Part shown: positions 1 through 6,440 of the stretch, in pieces | How the letters are laid out: every line of letters starts with the position of its first letter | Numbering within the stretch: position 1 is the stretch's first letter | Assembly (NCBI GenBank): GCA_937886455.1 | Contig: CALGCU010000247.1 | Span: 1 to 16,458, forward strand | From: an uncultured Bacteroidales bacterium | GTDB taxonomy: Bacteria; Bacteroidota; Bacteroidia; Bacteroidales; Paludibacteraceae | DNA: 16,458 nucleotides | Direction: 5' to 3' | Program-made: the position numbers and the translations under genes | Notes under the pieces: model-generated | What the model was told of the DNA's origin: nothing | Database searches by the model: none | The model's input: the letters and a program-made list of their open reading frames with translations, nothing else

Positions 1-180
1 CAAATGGGGGATGCTTCGCTTGCTTTTTTGATAGTTGTGACCTTGTGGATTTAGGGGGCTTGGTTGGGGATAGTGCTTTGTTATGTGTATTAAGGAGGAC
101 ACGGCATGTGGTTTTGATAAATAGGGTGATGGTGTGGTTAGTGATTGTATGTGAGAGTTTTTGTGGTTTTGGTGTTGTCA

Positions 181-212
181 TTTGTCTTTTTACGCTCCTT
201 TTCGTAATTTTG
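181..212 (+). promoter_or_regulatory. Bacteroidetes-type promoter for the GT9-par operon
   Basis: A TTTG at 181-184 is followed after exactly 20 bases by TAATTTTG at 205-212. This matches the Bacteroidetes sigma factor consensus (-33 TTTG, -7 TAnnTTTG). The -7 element and the spacing are identical to those of the minus-strand promoter at 15438-15469. Transcription would begin near 219, leaving a leader of about 18 bases before the ATG at 237. That supports the short start of the first gene. The start point is inferred, not measured. Confidence 0.7.
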
Positions 213-236
213 CAGAAGTTAAAAAGAGATTCATTT

Positions 237-1247
237 ATGACGTATTTGGTGTTACGATTTTCGTCGATTGGTAATGTGGCAATGACTGTTCCTGTGGTTG
301 CTACGTTGGCGCGTGAACATCCTGATGATATGTTTGTTTATGTTTCTCAAAAGAAACTCGCGGCGATGTTTACCGGTGTTGGTAATGTGCATTTTGTAGA
401 GGCTGATTTTCAGGGTCGTCATGCCGGTTTTGGTGGTTTGAAAAGGTTGTATAAGGAGGTGACGGATGTGTGGAAGGTGGATTATGTGCTTGATTTGCAA
501 CGTAGTTGGAAGACTGTTTTGTTTGCTTGTTTTTTCCGCATGCGTCGTAAGCCTGTTTATTCACTTTGTGGGGGTGGGTGTGATAAGTCTGATTGTGTGG
601 ATGGTAGGTGTGGTGTGAATGGTGAGATTTGGCGTTATGCAGATGTGTTTAGGCATGTGGGGATGCATTGGCGTGGTGATTTTCAGCCTTATTGTACCGA
701 TCCTCTTTTGGCTTCTCGTATTCAGGTGATGTATGGCGACAAGCAGGGTAAGTGGATTGGTATAGCTCCTTTTGCTAAGTATAAGAGTAATATGTTGCCT
801 TATCGTTTGACTAAGGAGGTGATAGCGCATTTTGCTTCTCAACAAGGTGTTCGCGTGTTTTTGTTTGGTGCCGGCAGGGTGGAGAGTGAGATGTTGCGTC
901 AATGGGCTACTATTTTTACAGATGTGACGTGTGTGGCAGGGAATTTGCGGTTGGAAGAGGAGTTTGAATTGATGCGCCATTTGGACGTGATGTTGTGTAT
1001 GGATTCTGCTAATCAGCATTTGGCTTCTTTGGTGGGTCTTCGTGCAGTGACTATTTGGGGTGGTACACATCCGGATTCGGGTTATGCGGGTTGGCGTCAA
1101 CAGGAGTCGGATATGTTGCAAGTGGATGTGGCGTGTCGTCCGTGTTCGGTGAATGGCACGAATGAATGTAGCAGGGGTGATTTTGCATGTTTGAAACATG
1201 ATGTTGGGCATGTGATATCGGTTGTGGAAAATTGTTTAAAAGAATAA
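237..1247 (+). CDS. Glycosyltransferase family 9 (heptosyltransferase-like) protein
   Basis: A 336-residue GT-B fold glycosyltransferase of the ADP-heptose:LPS heptosyltransferase type, which would act at the inner membrane on LPS core or another surface glycan. The N-terminal nucleotide-fold strand carries RFSSIGNVAMTVPV (residues 7-20). The donor-binding region has MDSANQHLASL (255-265) followed by WGGTHPDSGYAGW. The tail has the C-x2-C...C...C pattern (C300, C303, C311, C318) that I recall from Bacteroidetes members of this family. The frame stays open upstream to the window edge, but I chose the ATG at 237 because the homology begins there and a good promoter lies at 181-212. Residues 111-125 hold four extra cysteines (C111, C115, C120, C125). 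The gene is very rich in G and T and poor in C. Acceptor and sugar specificity cannot be read. It starts a co-directional run with parA 23 bp downstream. Confidence 0.85.
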   Translation: MTYLVLRFSSIGNVAMTVPVVATLAREHPDDMFVYVSQKKLAAMFTGVGNVHFVEADFQGRHAGFGGLKRLYKEVTDVWKVDYVLDLQRSWKTVLFACFFRMRRKPVYSLCGGGCDKSDCVDGRCGVNGEIWRYADVFRHVGMHWRGDFQPYCTDPLLASRIQVMYGDKQGKWIGIAPFAKYKSNMLPYRLTKEVIAHFASQQGVRVFLFGAGRVESEMLRQWATIFTDVTCVAGNLRLEEEFELMRHLDVMLCMDSANQHLASLVGLRAVTIWGGTHPDSGYAGWRQQESDMLQVDVACRPCSVNGTNECSRGDFACLKHDVGHVISVVENCLKE

Positions 1248-1270
1248 TAATGATTAAATAAAATAGATAT

Positions 1271-2038
1271 ATGGGAAGAATAATTGCGTTAGCGAATCAA
1301 AAAGGAGGTGTGGGTAAGACCACCACAGCCATCAATTTGGCTGCGTCTTTGGCTTCATTGGGTAAGAAGGTGTTGTTGGTGGATGCAGATCCACAGGCCA
1401 ATGCTTCATCCGGTTTGGGTATAGATATGCGTAATATAGATTTTACGATTTATGAATGTTTGATTGATGGTGTACCAGCTCAGCAAGCCATTCAGTCCAC
1501 CGAATTAGAAAACTTGGATGTAATGCCTTCGCATATCGACTTGGTGGGTGCAGAGATAGAGATGCTTGAGATGGATTGTAGGGAGAAGATTATGTGTGGT
1601 ATGTTGGAGAGTGTGAAGGGTAGTTATGACTATATTCTGATTGACTGTTCTCCTTCTTTGGGTCTTATCACAGTGAATTCACTTACGGCTTCCGATTCAG
1701 TGATTATTCCGGTGCAGTGTGAGTATTTTGCTCTGGAAGGTATTAGTAAATTACTGAATACGATAAAGATTATTAAGGGAAAGTTGAATCCGAGTCTTGC
1801 GATAGAAGGCTTTTTGTTGACGATGTATGATAATCGTTTGCGCCTTGCTAATCAGGTGTATGAAGAGGTGAAGAAGCATTTTCACACCATGGTGTTTAAC
1901 ACTGTGATAGCTCGAAATGTGCGTTTGAGTGAGGCTCCGAGTCATGGTAAGCCGGTGTTGTTGTATGATGCAGAGTCTAAGGGTGCTTGCAACTATATGG
2001 ATTTGGCAAAAGAATTGATTGAACGAACTACAAAATAG
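1271..2038 (+). CDS. parA: Chromosome partitioning ATPase ParA (Soj)
   Basis: A 255-residue MinD/ParA-family ATPase. It binds DNA non-specifically as an ATP dimer and works with ParB to segregate replication origins. The deviant Walker A motif KGGVGKTT sits at residues 11-18 with signature Lys11 and catalytic Lys16. VDADPQ follows at 37-42 (D38, D40), and the Walker B strand YILIDCSPSLGL at 121-132 has D125. The C-terminal VIARNVRLSEAPSHGKP is typical of chromosomal Soj proteins. The length is normal and there is no N-terminal helix-turn-helix extension, so this is the chromosomal rather than the large plasmid type. No Shine-Dalgarno is visible; the leader is A/T-rich. It sits 23 bp after the glycosyltransferase and 2 bp before parB. 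Confidence 0.96.
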   Translation: MGRIIALANQKGGVGKTTTAINLAASLASLGKKVLLVDADPQANASSGLGIDMRNIDFTIYECLIDGVPAQQAIQSTELENLDVMPSHIDLVGAEIEMLEMDCREKIMCGMLESVKGSYDYILIDCSPSLGLITVNSLTASDSVIIPVQCEYFALEGISKLLNTIKIIKGKLNPSLAIEGFLLTMYDNRLRLANQVYEEVKKHFHTMVFNTVIARNVRLSEAPSHGKPVLLYDAESKGACNYMDLAKELIERTTK

Positions 2039-2040
2039 AG

Positions 2041-2916
2041 ATGATTATGGCAAAGAAGAGTTTTTCATTGGGTCGTGGTTTGGATGCCCTAATTGATACA
2101 GAGCATGTATCGACGAATGGTTCGTCTTCGATTTGTGAGGTTAATTTGAGTGATATATTTCCAAATCCTCATCAGCCTCGTAAGAATTTTGACGAAGAGG
2201 CTTTGAATGAGTTGGCAGCTTCCATTCGTGAGCTTGGTGTGATTTCTCCCATTACCTTGCACAAGAATTCAGATTCGAGTTATATGATTATTGCAGGTGA
2301 GCGTCGTTATCGTGCGGCCAAGTTAGCCCAATTGACAACCATTCCTGCGTACATACGTACTGTGGCAGATGAGCAAATCATGGAGATGGCTCTTATAGAG
2401 AACATTCAACGTGAGGACTTGGATGCCATAGAGATAGCGTTGGCTTATCAGCGATTGATAGATGAGTATCATTTGACTCAAGAGCGTATGAGTGAGCGTG
2501 TGGGTAAGAAGCGTGCTACTATTGCCAATTACCTTCGTTTGCTTCGCTTGCCGGCTGAGATACAGTTGGGAATCAAGGAACATAAGATTGAGATGGGTCA
2601 TGCGCGTGCCTTGTTGTCGTTGGATGATGCGGCTCAACAAATTGCTTTGTATAAGCGTGTTGTGGCGGAGGGATTGTCTGTGCGCAAGATAGAGGAGTTG
2701 GTTCGTAATCCGCAGTCTGATGTTGTTCGTCCATCTTCTTCTCAGGGAGTTAAATCCTTGCCTGAGTGTAAGGAACTTCAAAAACGCTTGTCAGAAGTGT
2801 TTGGCACTAAGGTGTCATTCACATGCAATCAAGAAGGTAAGGGTAAGATAAGTGTTCCGTTTAAGAATGATAAAGAACTGAGTAGGATATTGACCCTTTT
2901 AGATAGTATTCAATAA
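2041..2916 (+). CDS. parB: Chromosome partitioning protein ParB (Spo0J)
   Basis: A 291-residue CTP-dependent DNA clamp that loads at parS sites and stimulates ParA. The N-terminus has the ParA-contacting stretch FSLGRGLDALID (8-19). The CTP-binding domain contains NPHQPRKNF (42-50) and GERRYRAAK (86-94), with ENIQRE at 120-125. A helix-turn-helix follows around 145-170 (LTQERMSERVGKKRATIANY), and the C-terminal dimerisation domain ends at the stop. The start could be ATG 2041 or, two codons later, ATG 2047; the latter begins MAKKSFSLGRG and looks more like relatives. It is 2 bp from the parA stop, so the two are almost certainly cotranscribed. I saw no good parS (TGTTTCACGTGAAACA) in the window. 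Confidence 0.95.
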   Translation: MIMAKKSFSLGRGLDALIDTEHVSTNGSSSICEVNLSDIFPNPHQPRKNFDEEALNELAASIRELGVISPITLHKNSDSSYMIIAGERRYRAAKLAQLTTIPAYIRTVADEQIMEMALIENIQREDLDAIEIALAYQRLIDEYHLTQERMSERVGKKRATIANYLRLLRLPAEIQLGIKEHKIEMGHARALLSLDDAAQQIALYKRVVAEGLSVRKIEELVRNPQSDVVRPSSSQGVKSLPECKELQKRLSEVFGTKVSFTCNQEGKGKISVPFKNDKELSRILTLLDSIQ

Positions 2917-2936
2917 TCATTAAATTCATAGGTCCG

Positions 2937-3623
2937 GTGTCGTTTAGTAGAAGGTCTCTGTTGGTTTTATTATTGGCTGTGATGAGTGTGTGGACAGTGA
3001 GTTCGGCAGTGTCGGATTCGTTGTCTGTTGTTTCGGCTGATAGTTTATATGTCATGAGGTCGGATACGGCAACCTTTACGCATGGTGTGGAGGAGGAGTC
3101 ATCAATAGACACACTTCGAGCGGCTTTTAAGCCCGATTCGATGCGTGCTGTGTGGATGGGCGCGATTATTCCCGGATACGGACAAATCTACAATCGTAAA
3201 TATTGGAAATTGCCAATCGTGTATGGTGGTTTTTTGGGTTGTGCCTATGCAGTTTCATGGACAGGAACTCGCTATGTGGACTATAAGACAGCCTATCGTG
3301 ACATTATTGATAGCGACCCAACGACTAATTCGTTTATGGATATTCTCCCAGAGGGTTACACCATAGCGAGTTTGGGAGGTATAAGTCAGTATAGCCGTAC
3401 ATTGCAGACGCGTCAGAACACTTTTCGTCGTTATCGTGACCTGAGTATTATTATTACTGTGGTGTTTTATGCCTTGACCTTGGTGGATGCGTATGTAGAT
3501 GCTCAGTTGTATGACTTTGATATTTCGCCGGATTTGTCCATGTATATTACTCCCGGTATATTGGAATATGGGGACCAGAATCGCTGTAAGGCGGCCTCGT
3601 TGCAGTTAACAATCAATTTGTAA
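2937..3623 (+). CDS. DUF5683 family envelope protein
   Basis: A 228-residue protein of unknown function from a family (DUF5683) typical of Bacteroidetes and often found after parAB. A signal peptide covers about residues 1-24 (SFSRRS, a Leu/Val-rich core, then SSA). A Ser/Asp-rich linker leads to the conserved motif AIIPGYGQIYNRKYWKLPIVYGG (about 76-98). Hydrophobic segments lie near 92-108 and 168-184, and the sequence NTFRRYRDLS precedes the second. The tail DAYVDAQLYDFDISPDLS is also family-typical. The start is GTG at 2937: no in-frame ATG lies between the parB stop and it, and the next ATG falls inside the signal peptide. It probably acts in the periplasm or inner membrane. Its position between parB and a lytic transglycosylase suggests a cell-envelope role, but no function is known to me. 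Confidence 0.85.
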   Translation: MSFSRRSLLVLLLAVMSVWTVSSAVSDSLSVVSADSLYVMRSDTATFTHGVEEESSIDTLRAAFKPDSMRAVWMGAIIPGYGQIYNRKYWKLPIVYGGFLGCAYAVSWTGTRYVDYKTAYRDIIDSDPTTNSFMDILPEGYTIASLGGISQYSRTLQTRQNTFRRYRDLSIIITVVFYALTLVDAYVDAQLYDFDISPDLSMYITPGILEYGDQNRCKAASLQLTINL

Positions 3624-3628
3624 ATTTC

Positions 3629-4891
3629 ATGAAAATTAGATATTTCTTTTGTGTTGGGTTGTTTTTGTTGCTTCATACACGTGTGTGTGGAGAGACGCTA
3701 ACAACCGATACGGTGTTTCAAGCGCTTGTGAGTGACTCTGTTGTGAAGGTGCGTAATGAGGTTGATGATATGTTGGGTAATTTGTTGGAGGACTGGGTGA
3801 TGAATTATGTAGAGGAAGATGAGTGTGACACCACTTCCTATGCTCCTTCGTATGCGGATTCTGTGTATGTAGACCGCTTGAGCCGTTTGCCATATGTGAT
3901 GGAGATGCCATATAATGACAAAGTGCGTTCGTTTATCGACCTGTATGTGATTAAACGTCGTCAGCAATTAGGCACTCTGTTGGGCTTGTCCACCTACTAT
4001 TTCCCCATCTTTGAAGAAGCCTTAGAACGGCATAATCTGCCATTGGAATTAAAATATCTTCCCATCATAGAGTCAGCACTCAAACCTACCATTGTGTCGC
4101 ATGCCGGAGCAGCCGGATTGTGGCAATTTATTGTTTCCACCGGTCGTATGTATGGCTTGGAGATTAATAGTTTGATAGATGAACGGTGTGACCCATTGAA
4201 GTCCACAGATGCGGCATGCAGGTATCTGAAAGATTTGTATGCAATATATGGTGATTGGCATTTGGTGATAGCCGCCTACAACTGTGGGCCGGGTAATGTG
4301 AATAAAGCAATTCGTCGGTCGGGAGGCAAGCGTGATTATTGGGCAATTTATCCCTATCTCCCCCGCGAAACGCGTGGCTATGTTCCTATCTTTATAGCGG
4401 CTAATTATGCGATGAATTATCATTGTGAGCATAATATTTGTGCACTCAAGGTGAATATGCCTGTTGTGGTGGACACCATCATGACACCCCATCGTATGCA
4501 TTTGGAGCAATTGTCGCATGTGTTGAATATACCCATAGAGGAATTGCGCATGCTGAATCCTCAGTATCGTCGCGATGTGATTCCCGGTAACGGAAAGACT
4601 TATTCCATCTGTTTGCCGGCTCCTTATGCCGAACTCTACATTGACAAGGAACAGGAGATATTATCATATAAGGCAGATGAGTTGATTCATAACCGCAGGG
4701 CAGAAATCAACTTGGCACAGCAGAGTTCGCACACCTATGGTAATGGTGTGATTTACTATAAAGTGAAGTCGGGTAATACCTTGGGAGGTATTGCTCAGAA
4801 GTACAGAGTGTCGGTGTCACAATTGAAGAAGTGGAACCATATCAAGGGAACCACAATCAGAGTGGGTCAAACCTTGAAGATTTATCGTTAG
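3629..4891 (+). CDS. mltD: MltD-like lytic transglycosylase with C-terminal LysM
   Basis: A 420-residue secreted enzyme predicted to cleave the MurNAc-GlcNAc bond in peptidoglycan, forming 1,6-anhydro ends. A signal peptide covers about residues 1-20; the Cys20 context (HTRVC) does not make a good lipobox. The SLT domain spans about 120-245, with catalytic Glu148 in LPIIESALKP, then AAGLWQF (161-167) and AAYNCGPGNV (215-224). A degenerate LysM-like segment lies at about 291-332 (SHVLNIPIEELRMLNPQYRR). A clear LysM peptidoglycan-binding domain covers 375-419 (YKVKSGNTLGGIAQKYRV...VGQTLKIY). It begins 5 bp after the DUF5683 stop and ends 3 bp before the next start, so it sits within one operon. 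The MltD assignment rests on the SLT plus LysM layout; a substrate preference cannot be given. Confidence 0.92.
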   Translation: MKIRYFFCVGLFLLLHTRVCGETLTTDTVFQALVSDSVVKVRNEVDDMLGNLLEDWVMNYVEEDECDTTSYAPSYADSVYVDRLSRLPYVMEMPYNDKVRSFIDLYVIKRRQQLGTLLGLSTYYFPIFEEALERHNLPLELKYLPIIESALKPTIVSHAGAAGLWQFIVSTGRMYGLEINSLIDERCDPLKSTDAACRYLKDLYAIYGDWHLVIAAYNCGPGNVNKAIRRSGGKRDYWAIYPYLPRETRGYVPIFIAANYAMNYHCEHNICALKVNMPVVVDTIMTPHRMHLEQLSHVLNIPIEELRMLNPQYRRDVIPGNGKTYSICLPAPYAELYIDKEQEILSYKADELIHNRRAEINLAQQSSHTYGNGVIYYKVKSGNTLGGIAQKYRVSVSQLKKWNHIKGTTIRVGQTLKIYR

Positions 4892-4894
4892 AAT

Positions 4895-5209
4895 ATGGAA
4901 AAACTCTATTATAGCATTAAAGAGGTGGCCATCATGGTGGGTGTGTCGGAAAGCACCTTGCGTTATTGGGAAACCGAGTTTGCCCAGTTGAAACCTCTGC
5001 GTACACCCGGAGGCAGACGTCGCTACACGAGTCAAGACATTGAGGTGGTGAAACAGATAGTGTATTTGTTGTCCGACCAGAAGTTGCATGTTGATGGTGC
5101 TAAAAGACGGCTTCATTCCCGTTCAGAAGAGACCGCCAAAAAACAGCAGATAGCCGAGAGCCTAAAGGCTATGAGACAAGAACTTGTAGAACTAAAAAAA
5201 TTGTTGTAG
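4895..5209 (+). CDS. Small MerR-family transcriptional regulator
   Basis: A 104-residue DNA-binding protein with one N-terminal winged helix-turn-helix of the MerR type (residues about 5-75). The recognition region is YSIKEVAIMVGVSESTLRYWE, and the wing contains TPGGRRRYTSQDI. A short helical coiled-coil tail (about 76-104, rich in Glu, Lys, Leu) should mediate dimerisation. There is no effector domain and no metal-binding cysteines (the protein has none), so it is unlikely to be a metal sensor like classical MerR. It starts 3 bp after the mltD stop and lies 23 bp before the alkaline phosphatase. Its targets are unknown. Autoregulation or control of the neighbouring phosphatase is only a guess from position. 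Confidence 0.9.
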   Translation: MEKLYYSIKEVAIMVGVSESTLRYWETEFAQLKPLRTPGGRRRYTSQDIEVVKQIVYLLSDQKLHVDGAKRRLHSRSEETAKKQQIAESLKAMRQELVELKKLL

Positions 5210-5232
5210 AATTTGAGATTAATTTTACTACC

Positions 5233-6357
5233 ATGAAGAAGATATTTTTCCCTTTATTGTTAGTGTTGTTGATACATAGTGGATGTGTCAAGCAGTCGGG
5301 AGTGGAGCGTCCCAAGAATGTCATTCTGCTGATAGGCGATGGTATGGGTTTGTCACATGTGACAGCCGCCATGGCTGAGTCGGAGGATAGTTTAAACATA
5401 GAGCGTTGTACGCATGTGGGGTTGTCAAAGACCTATTCAGCCAGTAACTATGTGACCGATTCCGGTGCAGGCGGTACAGCTATTGCCTGCGGTGTGAAGA
5501 CCACGAATGGTATGATAGGTGTGACTCCCGATTCAGTTCCGGTGGAGTCAATCTTGCAAATGGCAGAACGCAATAATTTAGCAACAGGTGTGGTGGTTAC
5601 GTGTGGTTTGACACATGCCACTCCAGCCTCCTTTGTGGCTCATCAGCCTAATAGACACATGAATGAAGCCATAGCATTAGACTATTTGGCGTTGGGTGTA
5701 GATGTTGGTGTGGGAGGAGATAAAAAAGAGTTTGCAGAACGTGAAGATGGACGTAATCTATTGGAAGAATTGCAAGCAAAAGGTTATTGTGTTGTGGAAG
5801 GAATTGATTCTATTTGTCAGACAGAAGCAGATAAGTTTTATGGCTTTTTGCAGGGCAGTTCATACGACATACCTCAGATGCCAGAGCGTGGGAATGTGTT
5901 GCCTCTGGCTGTGGAAAAAGCCATAGAAACACTGAGTAGGCATGAAGAAGGATTTTTCTTGATGGTAGAAGGTTCTCAGATAGATTGGGCAGCCCATGCT
6001 AATAATATATCGGTGTTACTTGCCGAAGTGTTTGATTTTGATGCAGCCATAGGCAAAGCGCTTGATTTTGCGCAAACAAATGGAGAAACCTTAGTGATAG
6101 TGACTGCCGACCATGAGACAGGTGGTTTGGCTCTGGCTCAAGAAACCGACTCATCGCTCTCCACATGGCAAGAGCAATCAGCGCAAGGAGCACATAAGCA
6201 AAAAAACAAACGCTATTTAGCCACTTTTGCCACAACAGGTCATTCCGCTTCCATGGTTCCGGTGTATGCCTATGGAGTGGGTGCAGATTCGTTTACCGGC
6301 ATTATGGAAAATACATCGTTTAAGGACAAGATTAGTAGTCTTTTGGGCATAGAATAA
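5233..6357 (+). CDS. Alkaline phosphatase (PhoA superfamily), probable lipoprotein
   Basis: A 374-residue metallo-phosphomonoesterase. All core active-site residues are visible: Asp36 in LIGDGMG, nucleophile Ser77 in VTDSGAGGTAIACG, Thr127/Thr130 in LTHATPASF, Glu246, Asp251 and His255 in MVEGSQIDWAAH, Asp293-His294 in TADHETGG, and His337 in TTGHSAS. It should release phosphate from monoesters outside the cytoplasm. The N-terminus (MKKIFFPLLLVLLIHSGC) looks like a lipoprotein signal with Cys18, although His at position -3 is unusual for a lipobox. It is shorter than E. coli PhoA, like many Bacteroidetes forms. It closes the seven-gene run 23 bp after the MerR gene. A TAATTTTA sequence at 5220-5227 resembles a -7 box, but no -33 element is at the right distance. 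Confidence 0.93.
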   Translation: MKKIFFPLLLVLLIHSGCVKQSGVERPKNVILLIGDGMGLSHVTAAMAESEDSLNIERCTHVGLSKTYSASNYVTDSGAGGTAIACGVKTTNGMIGVTPDSVPVESILQMAERNNLATGVVVTCGLTHATPASFVAHQPNRHMNEAIALDYLALGVDVGVGGDKKEFAEREDGRNLLEELQAKGYCVVEGIDSICQTEADKFYGFLQGSSYDIPQMPERGNVLPLAVEKAIETLSRHEEGFFLMVEGSQIDWAAHANNISVLLAEVFDFDAAIGKALDFAQTNGETLVIVTADHETGGLALAQETDSSLSTWQEQSAQGAHKQKNKRYLATFATTGHSASMVPVYAYGVGADSFTGIMENTSFKDKISSLLGIE

Positions 6358-6365
6358 TTGTTGGT

Positions 6366-6387
6366 ATACTCATTATGGGGTATTTTT
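6366..6387 (+). terminator. Possible weak intrinsic terminator after the par operon
   Basis: ATACTC (6366-6371) can pair with GGGTAT (6378-6383), including one G-T wobble, across a six-base loop. TTTT (6384-6387) follows. The stem is short and not G/C-rich, so it would be weak, but it sits 9 bases past the phosphatase stop, where an operon end is expected. The remaining gap before feo (6388-6440) is A/T-rich. I found only poor promoter matches there, such as TATTTTTA at 6420-6427, and no convincing Fur box. Confidence 0.4.
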
Positions 6388-6440
6388 AACTCTTGATAGG
6401 TCATAGTTCATTTCATTCATATTTTTAAATAACACAGATT

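Noticed and set aside
1..54. Short open frame ending in TAG at 52-54, possible tail of an upstream gene
   Set aside because: It encodes only 17 residues with no recognisable motif, and this G/T-rich stretch has few stops by composition. It cannot be assigned.
91..116. AAGGAGG followed by ATG at 105
   Set aside because: The frame stops after three codons (Met-Trp-Phe), and Bacteroidetes rarely rely on Shine-Dalgarno sites. Probably chance.
561..1211. Long minus-strand open frame (216 codons) opposite the glycosyltransferase
   Set aside because: Its composition (Thr, His, Ile-rich) is what antisense of a G/T-rich gene gives, it shows no domain, and the plus-strand protein has clear GT9 motifs.
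2323..2781. Minus-strand open frame opposite parB, and similar ones opposite mltD, feoB and the glycosidase
   Set aside because: These are shadows in antisense frames of well-supported genes, without recognisable motifs or upstream promoters.
6388..6440. Fur box or strong promoter before feoAB
   Set aside because: No sequence close to the Fur consensus was found, and the best -7 match (TATTTTTA, 6420-6427) has poor spacing to TTG at 6393-6395.
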